Shown here one piece after another: positions 16,603 to 25,461 of a stretch of 64,000 nt of DNA. Below the pieces are notes generated by a model, which did no database searches, was not told the DNA's origin, and was given only the letters and a program-made list of their open reading frames with translations. Origin of the DNA: Halobacterium hubeiense (lineage in GTDB: Archaea > Halobacteriota > Halobacteria > Halobacteriales > Halobacteriaceae); assembly GCF_001488575.1 (NCBI RefSeq), contig NZ_LN831302.1, forward strand, positions 1,674,001 to 1,738,000. The letters are read 5' to 3'. The position numbers and the translations under genes were made by a program. The first letter of the stretch is position 1, and the number at the start of each line of letters is the position of its first letter.

Positions 16603-16647
16603 GGCAGAGGGTTCGCGGAACCGACAGTTAAAACGAGCGGGGGCGTC

Positions 16648-17679
16648 TCAGACCCAGCCCTCGCTGGCGAGCAGTTCGCCGTTGAGGAGGCTGGCGCCGG
16701 CGGCGCCGCGGATGGTGTTGTGCGCGAGGCAGTTGTACTGGATGCCCGTGTCCGTCTCCTGGATGCCGCCGGCGGCGACGGCCATCCCGCCGCCGAGCAT
16801 CCGGTCGAGGCGCGGCTGCGGGCGGTCGGGCTCCTCGAAGACGTGGACGAGCTGGTTGGGCGCGCTCGGCAGGTCCAGCGTCGGCGCGTCCTCGAAGGCT
16901 TCGGCGACCTCCTCGGGCGTCGGCTCCTCGCGGGTCTCCACGAAGACGTTCTCCAGGTGGCCGTCCAGCGTCGGGATACGGTTGCAGGAGGCGGAGACGC
17001 TGGCGTCGTGCCACGACACTTCCGAATCCGCGAACTCCCCGAGGAGCTTGCGGGACTCGGTCTCCATCTTCGCTTCCTCGCCGCCGATGTGCGGGACGGC
17101 GTTGTCGATGATTTCCATCGACGTCACGCCCGAGTAGCCCGCGCCCGAGACCGCCTGGAGCGTGGAGACGTGGACGCGTTCGAGGCCGAACTGCCGGAGC
17201 GCCGCGAGCGTCGGCACCATCGTAATCGTCGAGCAGTTCGGGTTCTTCACGAGCGCGCCGTCCCAGCCGCGCTCGTCGCGCTGCACGTCGATGAGGTCGA
17301 GGTGGTCGGCGTTCACCTCGGGAATCACGAGCGGCACGTCGTCGGCCGCCCGGTCGTTACTGGAGTTCGAGGAGACGACGAACCCCGCCTCGCAGAGCGC
17401 GGGTTCGACGCGCTCGCCGACGCTGGACGGCAGCGCGGAGAACAGGAGGTCGGTGTCGTCGGGAATCTCGTCGGGGTCGGTGTCGCGCACCTCGACCTCG
17501 GCCACGTCCTCGGGAATCGGCGTGTCGAGGCGCCACTTCGCCGCCTCGCGGTACCGCTTCCCCGCGCTCTCCGGGCTCGCAGTCAGCACTGAGAGTTCGA
17601 ACTCCGGGTGGCCGTCCAGCAACTGGATGAATCGCTGGCCGACCGCGCCAGTCGCTCCGAGTACGCCGACAGATGTCAT
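16648..17679 (-). CDS. asd: Aspartate-semialdehyde dehydrogenase
   Basis: The 343-residue protein starts with the NADP-binding GATGAVGQRF and contains the active-site Cys in VKNPNCSTITMVP (about 150) and the His/Arg-containing SASCNRIPTLDGH. It reduces aspartyl phosphate to the semialdehyde used for lysine, threonine and methionine. The pattern LFSALPSSVGE and GGIQETDTGIQ are of the archaeal/fungal-type subfamily. It follows rps17e by 81 bases on the same strand. Confidence 0.96.
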   Translation of the reverse strand: MTSVGVLGATGAVGQRFIQLLDGHPEFELSVLTASPESAGKRYREAAKWRLDTPIPEDVAEVEVRDTDPDEIPDDTDLLFSALPSSVGERVEPALCEAGFVVSSNSSNDRAADDVPLVIPEVNADHLDLIDVQRDERGWDGALVKNPNCSTITMVPTLAALRQFGLERVHVSTLQAVSGAGYSGVTSMEIIDNAVPHIGGEEAKMETESRKLLGEFADSEVSWHDASVSASCNRIPTLDGHLENVFVETREEPTPEEVAEAFEDAPTLDLPSAPNQLVHVFEEPDRPQPRLDRMLGGGMAVAAGGIQETDTGIQYNCLAHNTIRGAAGASLLNGELLASEGWV

Positions 17680-17760
17680 ACCACCCTCTCAGAACCGGGT
17701 AGTGAAACCCCTTCGGGTGGTGGAAAATTCAGCACGTTCCCCGGCGGGCGCCGCGGGAAT

Positions 17761-17940
17761 CTACTCGCGCTTGTGCGTGATGTAGCCCGCGATACGGTTG
17801 CGGACCGGCTTCGACTCGACGTTCGTGAGCTCGGTGACGGCTTCCTTGTTGTGCTCGAAGTCTTCGCGGCTGAACGCGTCGGGGTATCGCTCCATGAGGA
17901 TGTTCCCCGTCTTCTTGACGTAGTCGGGCTTGATGGCCAT
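17761..17940 (-). CDS. rps17e: 30S ribosomal protein S17e
   Basis: The 59-residue protein starts [13 protein letters not shown], continues [19 protein letters not shown] and ends [13 protein letters not shown], the complete archaeal S17e, a small-subunit protein shared with eukaryotes but absent from bacteria. A TATA-like TTTTAAC at about 17964-17970 sits some 25-30 bases before the ATG, fitting a leaderless mRNA. Composition is basic, unlike most neighbours, as expected for an rRNA-binding protein. Confidence 0.97.
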   Translation of the reverse strand: MAIKPDYVKKTGNILMERYPDAFSREDFEHNKEAVTELTNVESKPVRNRIAGYITHKRE

Positions 17941-18040
17941 ACGGTCTGGTTCATTCGCCGCGCGTTAAAAGGATTCGTTTCGCGAGCACGACCCGGTTTC
18001 TGGAAGGGAATCTGAGTGAGCGACGTTAACGACGTCAACA

Positions 18041-18145
18041 CCTCGAAAGCCCCCGTGCTGCCGACTCCCGGGACTCGCTGTGCTCCTCGGCCTAGGGCCT
18101 GCGGTGCTTGCGTCGTCCGGGTTCGTCGGCAGCACGGCCCCTTTC
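18041..18145 (-). ncRNA. Inverted covarying element, copy A
   Basis: The element is flanked by CCTCGAAAGCCCC and GCCCCTTTC, with a perfect 12-bp stem (18054-18065 with 18125-18136) around a 59-base interior. Read on the minus strand it matches copy B (18249-18349): same flanks, same GCACCGCAG and CGAGGAGC-CAGCGAG cores, but stem bases differ at five positions, each with a compensating change. The strand is assigned only by analogy to copy B. It could be a structured RNA or a transposon-derived palindrome. Sequence 17941-18040 holds the rps17e promoter. Confidence 0.6.
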
Positions 18146-18248
18146 TGTCCACCCAGTTACCGGCTGACCAACCGGCTACGGGTAGGACTGAGCGAACGCT
18201 ACGCGTTCGCGAGGGTCGGAAGACGAACGTAGTGAGTCTTCCGGGACT

Positions 18249-18349
18249 GAAAGGGGCGAGGCTGTAGACGAAGGCAGGCGAAGTAAGCACCGCAGCGTAG
18301 CGAGGAGCGCAGCGAGCCTCCCGAGTCTACAGCCTCGGGGCTTTCGAGG
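18249..18349 (+). ncRNA. Inverted covarying element, copy B
   Basis: GAAAGGGGC (18249-18257) and GGGGCTTTCGAGG (18337-18349) flank a perfect 12-bp stem (18258-18269 with 18325-18336) around a 55-base interior with AAGCACCGCAG and GAGGAGCGCAGCGAG. Between A and B lie two more hairpins (18192-18211 region and 18217-18241). No credible protein is encoded in 17941-18380. Confidence 0.6.
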
Positions 18350-18380
18350 AGAACGAGCCGAAGAAATCAGTTACGGCGCG

Positions 18381-19364
18381 CTACTCCGAGTCGCGCTCGA
18401 ACGCGCCGGCGACCAGCAGCGGGAAGACGAGCGTGGCTTCGGCCTCGATCTGGGTGTAGTTGGTCTCGGTCTCGTCCTTGATTTTCCCCCACGAGACGGC
18501 TTCCTCGGGCGGCGCGCCCGAGAGGGAGCCGTCGCCCTCCATGCCGGTGGAGATGTAGACGGCGTACTCGGCGCCGCCGCGGAAGAGGTTCGTCATGATA
18601 GCGTGGTGCTTGGGGACGCCGTCGCCGACCGCGATGAGGCCCGTGGTGTCCGCGAGCAGCCCTTCCTCGATGAGCGTGTCGTAGTCGTCGACGATTTCGA
18701 TGCCGACGTCGGAGTCGTAGCCCTGCCGGTAGTAGTAGAGGAAGTTCCCGATTTCGGCGTCCGTGAGCGCCGGGCAGAACACGGGGACGTCCTGGTCGGC
18801 GGCGTTCTTGAGGACGGAGTCCTCGTCGTCTAAGGTTTCGCCGAGTTCCTTTGCGAACTCGGTGGGCGTGCGGACCTTCTCCTCGGCGAAGAAATCCTCG
18901 AAGAAGTCGTAGAGGTACTCCTCCAGCCAGACGTAGCGGTCCGAGGGCACGAAGATGTTGCCGAGGCGGTTGATGCCCTCCTCGCGGAGCGCGGCCTCGT
19001 CGGCGTCCCACTCGCCCATCTTGAACGGCTTCGCGGTCTTGATGACGTCCTCGGTCAGGGAGCCGGAGGTGGTGATGATGACGTCGACGTGGCCCTCGCG
19101 GACGAGGTGCGCGACGACCTCCCGGAGCCCCGAGGAGATGATGTTCGACGTGAACGTCAGGTAGACGGTGGCGTCGTCGTCCTGCATATCCCGCACGATG
19201 TCGACGCCCTCCGCGAGATGCGTCGCCTGGAAGCCCGTGGTCGCGTACGCGTCCAGCATCTCGAAGAAGTCGAAGTCGCCGCGGAAGTCGTAGCCGCGGA
19301 CGTCCTCGGTGCCCAGCTCGCCGTCCGAGCCCGGGAGGACGTTCTCGCGTGTCTCGTCGGTCAT
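18381..19364 (-). CDS. dys: Deoxyhypusine synthase
   Basis: The 327-residue enzyme transfers a butylamine group from spermidine (or agmatine in some archaea) to a Lys of initiation factor aIF5A. Seen are SNIISSGLREVV, ITTSGSLTEDVIK, the PALTDAEIG and VGDGVPKHH blocks, and EEAVSWGKIK, which carries the catalytic Lys. The start at MTDETREN was chosen because the upstream extension is Arg/Ser-rich and a TATA-like TTCAAATTCG lies 24-33 bases before this ATG. Deoxyhypusine synthase is essential in archaea studied so far. Confidence 0.95.
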   Translation of the reverse strand: MTDETRENVLPGSDGELGTEDVRGYDFRGDFDFFEMLDAYATTGFQATHLAEGVDIVRDMQDDDATVYLTFTSNIISSGLREVVAHLVREGHVDVIITTSGSLTEDVIKTAKPFKMGEWDADEAALREEGINRLGNIFVPSDRYVWLEEYLYDFFEDFFAEEKVRTPTEFAKELGETLDDEDSVLKNAADQDVPVFCPALTDAEIGNFLYYYRQGYDSDVGIEIVDDYDTLIEEGLLADTTGLIAVGDGVPKHHAIMTNLFRGGAEYAVYISTGMEGDGSLSGAPPEEAVSWGKIKDETETNYTQIEAEATLVFPLLVAGAFERDSE

Positions 19365-19443
19365 GCCACCGACTAGTGGCCGCGCGAATTTGAACGTCCC
19401 GACATGCGACCGGCTACGAACGTGGTGACCCCTCAAAACAGAA

Positions 19444-19695
19444 CTACGCGTTGCGGTCGATCCACTCACAGAACGCGTCGAATTCACGGGCGCCAGCACT
19501 CTCCGCGATACCGCGGAGCGTTCCCGTTCGCAGTTCGTCGTGCAGCGGAACGGTCACCTGTCGCTGGTCGTCGTCGTTCGTCGGATGCTCGTAGTACAGC
19601 TGCGCGTGGTCGCCGGTCGTTCGACGCCACTCGAAGCCGCCGTGGTTGACGAGAACGCGCACGACTTCGGCGCCGGAGAACGTTCGCCGCCCCAT
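19444..19695 (-). CDS. hicA: HicA-like mRNA interferase toxin
   Basis: The 83-residue protein has the HicA double-stranded-RNA-binding-like fold: FSGAEVVRVLVNHGGFEWRR, then GDHAQLYYEHP with the catalytic-type His, then VTVPLHDELRTGTLRGI. HicA cleaves mRNA when free of HicB. It begins one base after the stop of the antitoxin gene, giving the antitoxin-first order. A C-terminal WIDRNA tail is present. The GDH motif replaces the commoner GSH; activity is likely but not certain. Confidence 0.88.
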   Translation of the reverse strand: MGRRTFSGAEVVRVLVNHGGFEWRRTTGDHAQLYYEHPTNDDDQRQVTVPLHDELRTGTLRGIAESAGAREFDAFCEWIDRNA

Positions 19696-19696
19696 C

Positions 19697-19969
19697 TCAG
19701 TCGAGCACGTCCGGCGGTTCGTCGTCGGCGGTCTCGTTGTCCGCGGGGTCGACGCCGAGTTCTCGGAGTTCCTCGGGAGTCGGCTCCCGACCAGCGTCGC
19801 CCTCGTGGAGCGAAACGGCGTCGTCGAGGTTCGCCAGCGCGTCCTCCCGAGTCTCGCCCTGCGTCGTGACGCCGGTTTCGACGTCCTCCGCGACCCACCA
19901 GCCGTCCTCGCGCCAGAGGCGGATTTCGTCCTCGTGGGCCTCGCCGTTCCGCGTGGAACTCGCCATCAC
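19697..19969 (-). CDS. hicB: HicB-like antitoxin
   Basis: The 90-residue acidic protein has the partial RNase H-like HicB fold: DEIRLWREDGWWVAEDVETGVTTQGETREDALANL (shown here as two runs, DEIRLWREDGWWVAE and GVTTQGETREDALANL), the usual strand-strand-helix. The C-terminal part is acidic and lacks an obvious DNA-binding helix, so autoregulation may use another protein or none. It should neutralise HicA by covering its active site. Two adjacent ATGs (19969, 19966) are possible starts. Confidence 0.85.
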   Translation of the reverse strand: MMASSTRNGEAHEDEIRLWREDGWWVAEDVETGVTTQGETREDALANLDDAVSLHEGDAGREPTPEELRELGVDPADNETADDEPPDVLD

Positions 19970-20039
19970 GACACGGTTGGTCGACCAACCGTATAAGGAT
20001 TCGGCGGGGAGGCGGCGCGGTGCGCAGTTCTACCGGTAG

Positions 20040-20729
20040 CTACCACTCGCCGTCGACGTACTCGCGCACTCGCTGGATGGCTTCGCGTTCGCGCTCGCCG
20101 CCGCACTTGCGCGCGACGCCCGCGAAGAATCGCAGGCGTTCGCGCAACGTCTCGGTGTCGTAGGCGGGCACGTCCAGCCGCGACGCGGCGACCGTCGCCT
20201 CCACGACCGCGTTGAAGCCGCGGTTTATCGTCGCCGGCGACGCCCGCACGACCTCGCTCTCGACGGGGCGGAGTTCCCAGTGCTCGCGCCGCGTGCCGTC
20301 GTCCTCGTCCGTCCCGACGTGTTCGACCTCCACCTCGGCCCACGCGTCCGCCGCGTCCAGCACGCGCTCGCGCTCCTCGCGAATCGAGAGCGCGGCGTCC
20401 GCGAACACGACGGGATCGGAGACGAACTGGACGTAGCCGCCGCCCTCGCGGTGGAAGTTCCGGCGCGTGCGCGTGTTCCCCCACGTCGTCGCGGTCGCCG
20501 TTTCCCCGTCCTCGGGAGCTGCTCGCGGCTCGCTGCGCTCACGGCTCGCTACGCTCGCCGTTCGTCGTTCCGTGCTCTCCCTGCGGTCGAGCACGCTCTC
20601 GCCGCTCGCTCGTTCGGCGCCTGCGGGCGCCCGTACCCCCAGCGCTGCGACGTTCCACAGGTCGTTCGGCCCGCGCGTCGTCACGACCGTCTCCGTCGTC
20701 CCGCGGAGCGAGACCGGCCACTCAGCCAC
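20040..20729 (-). CDS. DUF447 (split-barrel flavin-binding-like) protein with palindromic insert
   Basis: The 229-residue product starts with GTG (VAEWPVSLRG) overlapping the citG-like stop by 8 bases. SLRGTTETVVTTRGPNDLWNVAALGV is a DUF447 start (split here), and GYVQFVSDPVVFADAAL and RASPATINRGFNAVVEATVAASRL are the core. DUF447 proteins resemble flavin-reductase split barrels and cluster with pterin or F420 genes in archaea. Residues about 28-68 (AGAERASGESVLDRRES and on) are Arg/Ser/Glu-rich, coded by inverted-repeat DNA, and probably an insertion that keeps the frame. Confidence 0.8.
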   Translation of the reverse strand: MAEWPVSLRGTTETVVTTRGPNDLWNVAALGVRAPAGAERASGESVLDRRESTERRTASVASRERSEPRAAPEDGETATATTWGNTRTRRNFHREGGGYVQFVSDPVVFADAALSIREERERVLDAADAWAEVEVEHVGTDEDDGTRREHWELRPVESEVVRASPATINRGFNAVVEATVAASRLDVPAYDTETLRERLRFFAGVARKCGGEREREAIQRVREYVDGEW

Positions 20730-21558
20730 GGACGGACACCCCGCGTTCGAGCGCGACGAACACCGCGGCGGCGGTGAGGTCCGCGGTCGTCCCGGGGTTG
20801 ATGCCGCGCTCCACGAGGTCGTCGGCGAACTCTCGAACTTCGTCGGCGTCGGCGCGCTGCAGGGAGAGCGCGCGCTCCTGGACCTCGCGGGCGACGCCCT
20901 CGCCGTGCTCGGTGACGACGAGCGTATCGAATTCCTCGGCGAGCAGCGTGAGGAACGCCGACGCTGCGCGGTCGGCGAGCGGCCCACGTCCCGCCTCGAT
21001 GCGGGCGGCTGCGCGGAACACGCGCGGGAAGCCCTGGAGCCACTCGCGGGCGTTGGCGTCGTGGTCGGTGCTGAGGTCCATCACGTCTTCGAGCGTGAGG
21101 CCGCGCTCGCGGAGCGCGGGAATCGCGGCCGCGCCGCGGCGCGCGTCGAGCGCGTCGATACCCTCGGGCGGGTCGGGGACTGCGACTTCGGCGTGCTCGA
21201 ACGCGCGGTAGAACGCTTCGGCGTCCGCGACGGTCGTCGCCTCGACGACCTCGGTGACACCTTCGGGCGAGAGGTCGCCACGAGACGCGGCGCGCACGAG
21301 CGGCGTCAACAACAGCAGGCAGCCGAACTGCGTGTTCGTCCCGCTACCGTCGGCCATCCCCGCGACGGCTGTCTCGAAGGCGTCCCCGACCGGGCCGTCC
21401 TCGGCGGCTTCGAGGCCGTCGCGCGCGCCCACGGCGCCGGCGAGGAACTGCTCGAAGTGGAGGTCCGCGAGGTCGCGCTCGCGGTCGACGTTCCCCGGCT
21501 TGGGCGTGCCCGCGACCTCCACGAGCAGCGCGAGTTCGGCGTGCTCGGCGGGCGTCAC
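20722..21558 (-). CDS. CitG/MdcB-family (triphosphoribosyl-dephospho-CoA synthase-like) protein
   Basis: The 278-residue product starts at a GTG that overlaps the previous stop (GTGA). The family pattern is clear: EVAGTPKPGNVDRERD near residue 15-30, GTNTQFGCLLLLTPLV (about 105) and GINPGTTADLTAAAVFVAL at the end. CitG joins a phosphoribosyl unit of ATP to dephospho-CoA in citrate lyase cofactor synthesis, but no citrate lyase is near. In archaea, relatives occur with cofD and DUF447, so a role in a pterin or F420-like cofactor is more plausible (inference). Confidence 0.82.
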   Translation of the reverse strand: MTPAEHAELALLVEVAGTPKPGNVDRERDLADLHFEQFLAGAVGARDGLEAAEDGPVGDAFETAVAGMADGSGTNTQFGCLLLLTPLVRAASRGDLSPEGVTEVVEATTVADAEAFYRAFEHAEVAVPDPPEGIDALDARRGAAAIPALRERGLTLEDVMDLSTDHDANAREWLQGFPRVFRAAARIEAGRGPLADRAASAFLTLLAEEFDTLVVTEHGEGVAREVQERALSLQRADADEVREFADDLVERGINPGTTADLTAAAVFVALERGVSVRG

Positions 21559-22286
21559 AGGAACCACTCCTTGACCGCGGCGTACACCGACTGCACCTTC
21601 TCGGGGTCGCGGCTCGGCCGGCCGACGCTGACCGCGTCCGCGCCGTACGCGAGGTACTCGAAGACGTCCTCGCGGTCGCGGACGCCGTTGTTCGCGACGA
21701 CGAAGCAGTCCGTGGCTTCGGCGACGTCGCGGACGACGCGCCGGGAGTCCATCGCGTCCACGTGAATCGCGTCGGCGCCGGCGCGCTCGATGGCTTTCGC
21801 GAGCGTCGGCAAGTGGACGCCCTCGACTTCCGCGCGCACCTTCACGGAGACCGCAGCGCCCGCGTCGCTGGCCGTCTCGACCTGCTCGCAGAGCCGCTCG
21901 GTGTCTCGGAGGAGGGTTTCGCCGGCGCCGGCGTCGCACATCTCGTCCTGCCGGCAATGCGCGTTCACCTCGAGCATCGCGTCGTGGTCGGCGCAGACCA
22001 CTGCGACCTCCCGGAGCGGGTCGAGTTCGACCGCGCGGACGTTCATGCCCGCGCGGAGGAACGCGTCGTCGAGTTCGGCGAGCTGGTCGTCGACGAACAC
22101 GATTGGGTCGTCGGGGAGGAACTCCTCGCGGTCGCGTTCGACCATCTCACGGGCGGCGTCGCGGGTCGGTTCGTCGATGGCGATGCCGCCGAGAAACGCC
22201 GCTCCGGCGGGGCGCGCGCAGGCCTCCGCCCACTCGGCGTCGGACTCGCCGCTGAGGCTCGCGAGCGCGACGCGCGGCGCGAACAT
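21555..22286 (-). CDS. Dihydrouridine synthase / dihydroorotate dehydrogenase-like TIM-barrel protein
   Basis: The 243-residue product begins [16 protein letters not shown] and has the flavin TIM-barrel features: EVNAHCRQDEMCDAGAGETLL (around 120-140, split EVNAHCRQDEM and CDAGAG), VSVKVRAEV, DAIHVDAMDS and FVVANNGVRDREDV, then ADAVSVGRPS that holds FMN phosphate. NAHC matches the active-site Cys region of Dus enzymes. Because it is coupled on both sides to cofD and citG-like genes, a role in cofactor synthesis rather than tRNA modification is possible. Confidence 0.75.
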   Translation of the reverse strand: MFAPRVALASLSGESDAEWAEACARPAGAAFLGGIAIDEPTRDAAREMVERDREEFLPDDPIVFVDDQLAELDDAFLRAGMNVRAVELDPLREVAVVCADHDAMLEVNAHCRQDEMCDAGAGETLLRDTERLCEQVETASDAGAAVSVKVRAEVEGVHLPTLAKAIERAGADAIHVDAMDSRRVVRDVAEATDCFVVANNGVRDREDVFEYLAYGADAVSVGRPSRDPEKVQSVYAAVKEWFL

Positions 22287-23293
22287 CAGGCCACCTCCCC
22301 GCTGGCGCGCTCGACGGCCTGCTGGCACGCGCGAGCGACGCGCTCGGCGTCCGCGTCGTCGTTCATCTCGGTGTCCGTGCGGACGACGGGCCGGTCGAGG
22401 CTCGTGTTGTCGGCGTCGTCGAGCACGAACGCGTCCGCGAACGGGTAGGCGTCCGCGACGCCCGCCGTCGACGGCTCGTAGCCCACTGCGTCCATCAGTT
22501 TCGCCGCTGGCCCCGAGAACACTTCGTCCTCGACGAACGGCGAGACGGCGACCACGGTGGTCTCGCGGAGCGCCTCGCGAACGCCGTCGAGCGCGAGCAT
22601 CGGGCCGATACTCGTGACGGGGTTCGACGGGCCGATGACCACGGGGCCGTCCCGGAGCGCCTCGAGGGCGGCGTCGCTCGGGGCGGCTCGGTCGGCGCCG
22701 CGGAATTCCACGTCCTCGACCGCGGGCTCGCCGTCCTCGGCGACCCAGAACTCCTGGAAGTGGACGGGGCCGTCGGGCGTGTGGACGATGGTCGCGACGG
22801 GGTCGTCGCTCATCGGCACCACGTCGGCGGTGACGTCGAAGGCGTCCGCGAGCGTCCGCGTGACCTCGGTGAGAGAGTTGCCCTCGTCGAGGAGGCTGGT
22901 GCGGAGGACGTGGACCGCGCGGTCGCGGTCCCCGATGAACATGAACTCCGACGCCGCCGAGAAGCGCCGCCAGCGCGCGAGGTCGCGGCCCGCGGTCTGT
23001 CGGTCGTCGGGGAGGTAGCGCGGACCCGGTTCGATGCCCGCCTCCCGGGAGAGGTCCGTGAGGTAGTCGTGGGTCGTCGCGTCGTCGCCCTCGATGCCCC
23101 ACCACGTCTCGCGGTCCAGCACGCCGCCGCCCTCGAACAGCACGGTGTCGACGTCGGGACAGACGAACAGGCCACCGAGCTCCACGTCGTCGCCGGTGTT
23201 CGCGACGACCGTGGCGTCGGCGGGGTCGAAGACCTCGCGGCCGCCCGCGAGGAGCTTGGGGGTACCCGTCCCCCCGGCGAGGAACGTCGTCAT
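22286..23293 (-). CDS. cofD: 2-phospho-L-lactate transferase (coenzyme F420 synthesis)
   Basis: The 335-residue protein starts [15 protein letters not shown], the nucleotide-binding loop of CofD, and contains [27 protein letters not shown], and [13 protein letters not shown] (about 220), the substrate site. It joins a phospholactyl-type unit to 7,8-didemethyl-8-hydroxy-5-deazariboflavin, forming F420-0. It is the first gene of a four-gene string in which every stop overlaps the next start. Haloarchaea use F420 in photolyase and oxidoreductases. Confidence 0.95.
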   Translation of the reverse strand: MTTFLAGGTGTPKLLAGGREVFDPADATVVANTGDDVELGGLFVCPDVDTVLFEGGGVLDRETWWGIEGDDATTHDYLTDLSREAGIEPGPRYLPDDRQTAGRDLARWRRFSAASEFMFIGDRDRAVHVLRTSLLDEGNSLTEVTRTLADAFDVTADVVPMSDDPVATIVHTPDGPVHFQEFWVAEDGEPAVEDVEFRGADRAAPSDAALEALRDGPVVIGPSNPVTSIGPMLALDGVREALRETTVVAVSPFVEDEVFSGPAAKLMDAVGYEPSTAGVADAYPFADAFVLDDADNTSLDRPVVRTDTEMNDDADAERVARACQQAVERASGEVA

Positions 23294-23351
23294 GGCTCGT
23301 CGTCGGTGCGCGGTCGGGTAAACCCTTGCGTCACCGAAGCGAGCGGGAGAA

Positions 23352-24113
23352 TCAGGCGGAAGTGTTCGCGCGCGCCTCGTCGAGCCACGCGGGCTCGGAG
23401 ACCTCCGTCGAGCCCACGTCGAGGTACTGCTGGTTCAGGGACGCCGACGCTTCGCCGTCGCCCGTATCGATGGACAGCGAGTACCCGAACTCGGTCACGA
23501 GCCCGTCGTCGGTGACGCGGACCTCCGAGCTGACGTTCGTGAGGTTACTCGTGTCGAGGTTGGCGAAGCCGGGCGCTGACTCGTTGATTGCATCGACGCC
23601 GTTGGCCTCGTAGACGTGAACCGTCGTTCCGTCGGCGCTCTCAGTGCCGTTGTAGGAGAACGCGAACAGGCCGACGAACGACGCCAGCTGGTCGCCCGCG
23701 AGCTGGGTGGTGTTCGGGGTCTGCTGGGGGACCGCGTACTGCGTCTGGTTACCCACAGTGACGCGCTGGAACGCCGTCCCGTTGCCGTAGCCGTACTGCA
23801 GGACGTTCTGACCGCGGACCGTCCGGTTGGAGAGGTACGCGCCGGAGTCGAGGTCGACCGCCGTCGAGCCCTCGCGGGTGAACGACTGGCCGGCCTGCGT
23901 CTGCGTCGACGTGGAGACGAGCGTGAACGACCCGGCCTCGCGGACCACGGCCTCGTGGTTCTGTGCGACCGTCGTTCCGTTCAGCGGCGACTCGTACACT
24001 GCGTCGGCGCCGGTCGCGGTCCCGGGCGCCGTCGTCCCGGCGCCCCCGCCGGCGCTACAGCCGGCGAGCACGAGGAGAGCGGCGACCGCGACAGCCGCAA
24101 TCTGTTTTCGCAT
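23352..24113 (-). CDS. Secreted lipoprotein, LppX/LolA-like beta fold
   Basis: The 253-residue product starts [20 protein letters not shown], a signal peptide with lipobox LAGC, so it should be lipid-anchored outside. The mature part is Thr/Gln/Asn-rich with alternating short strands ([21 protein letters not shown], split here) and a C-terminal [15 protein letters not shown]. Similar haloarchaeal lipoproteins with a one-sided beta sheet are thought to bind lipids, but no activity is known. It lies 58 bases upstream of cofD on the same strand. Confidence 0.75.
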   Translation of the reverse strand: MRKQIAAVAVAALLVLAGCSAGGGAGTTAPGTATGADAVYESPLNGTTVAQNHEAVVREAGSFTLVSTSTQTQAGQSFTREGSTAVDLDSGAYLSNRTVRGQNVLQYGYGNGTAFQRVTVGNQTQYAVPQQTPNTTQLAGDQLASFVGLFAFSYNGTESADGTTVHVYEANGVDAINESAPGFANLDTSNLTNVSSEVRVTDDGLVTEFGYSLSIDTGDGEASASLNQQYLDVGSTEVSEPAWLDEARANTSA

Positions 24114-24234
24114 GCTCGCGATTCGAGGGGCGCGCGGAAAACCCCTCCGAACGCCGCCAGCGGGCCGCGTCCGACCGACGGCCCGTAGACGGCCGGCCAC
24201 GGCTTTTTACGCGAGAACGCCGAACGCACGCCCG

Positions 24235-25461
24235 ATGACGACCATCAAGGACAGCGTCCACGACCACATCGAGGTCGAGGGCGTCGCCGCCGACTTGCTG
24301 GATACGCCGCCCGTCCAGCGGCTCCGCCGCATCAAGCAGCTGGGCACCGTCGCGCTCGTCTACCCCTCCGCGAACCACACGCGCTTCGAGCACTCCCTGG
24401 GCGTCTTCCACCTCGCCGACCGCGCGCTCGACCACCTCGGCATCGCCGGCCAGCGCGCCGACCGCGTGCGCGCCGCGGCGGTCCTCCACGACGTCGGCCA
24501 CAGCCCGTACAGCCACAACGTCGAGGGCGTCGTCGCCCGCCGCACCGGCAAGGAACACGACGACGTGGACGAACTCGTCACCGAGGGCCGCGTCGCCGCC
24601 GTCCTCGACGACCACGACATCGACCCCGAGGAGGTCGCGGCGCTGATTCGCGGCGACGGCGAACTCGCCCAGTTGGTCGCGGGCGAACTGGACGTGGACC
24701 GGATGGACTATCTCGTGCGGGACGCCCACCACACCGGCGTCCCCTACGGCACCATCGACCACGGCCGCCTCGTCCGCGAACTGACGTTCATCGACGGCGA
24801 CCTCGTGCTCGACGAGGGGAACGTCCAGACTGCCGAGTCCCTCCTGCTGGCGCGCGCGCTGATGAACCCGACCGTCTACAGCCACCACGTCGCCCGCATC
24901 AGCAAGTCGATGCTCCGCCGCGGCACCGAAGCCCTCCTGAACACCACGGAAATCGACGCCGAGCAGCTCCGCCGCATGGACGACCACGAGCTCTCCGTCG
25001 CCCTGCGAACTCACGACGCGAGCCGCGAGTTCGGCCGCCGGCTCGCCGAGCGCGACCTCTACAAGCGCGCCGTCTGGGCGGAGATGGGCGACGTCAGCGA
25101 CGCCCTCCTCGACGCCGACCACGACGAAATCCGCGAGTTCGAGCGCGAGGTCGCCGAGGACGCGGGCGTCGATTCGGACGCCGTAATCTTGGACGTCCCC
25201 GGGAAGCCGTCGATGCGCGAGTCCACGACCGGCGTGCTGGTCGGCGGGGAGGTCCGCCGGCTGGACGAACAATCCACGCTCGTGCGCGCGCTCCAGGTCG
25301 CCCAGCGCGAGCAGTGGCGCCTCGGCGTCTACGCGCCCGAACCGCACCTCGAAGCCGTCGGCCACGCCGCCGAGCGCGTGCTCGGCCTCGAAACCGACGG
25401 TGCGCTCATCAGCGACGTGAACACGCCCGGGCGGTACGCGTCGCTGACAGAGTTCGAGTAG
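24235..25461 (+). CDS. HD-domain phosphohydrolase (SAMHD1/dGTPase-like)
   Basis: The 408-residue enzyme has DSVHDHIEVEGVAADLLDTP, the first His in HTRFEHSLGV, the HD pair in VLHDVGHSPYSHNVEGV and the final Asp in LDVDRMDYLVRDAHHTG, which together bind the two-metal centre. The order and the YLVRDAHHTG block place it with deoxynucleotide triphosphohydrolases. The start was chosen from MTTIKDSVHDH and a TATA-like CTTTTTAC 27 bases upstream. Specificity could be dNTPs or another nucleotide. Confidence 0.92.
   Translation: MTTIKDSVHDHIEVEGVAADLLDTPPVQRLRRIKQLGTVALVYPSANHTRFEHSLGVFHLADRALDHLGIAGQRADRVRAAAVLHDVGHSPYSHNVEGVVARRTGKEHDDVDELVTEGRVAAVLDDHDIDPEEVAALIRGDGELAQLVAGELDVDRMDYLVRDAHHTGVPYGTIDHGRLVRELTFIDGDLVLDEGNVQTAESLLLARALMNPTVYSHHVARISKSMLRRGTEALLNTTEIDAEQLRRMDDHELSVALRTHDASREFGRRLAERDLYKRAVWAEMGDVSDALLDADHDEIREFEREVAEDAGVDSDAVILDVPGKPSMRESTTGVLVGGEVRRLDEQSTLVRALQVAQREQWRLGVYAPEPHLEAVGHAAERVLGLETDGALISDVNTPGRYASLTEFE

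Noticed and set aside
18016-18267. 83-codon frame across the inverted elements
   Set aside because: Its content follows from the two palindromic elements; no start signal and no family likeness.
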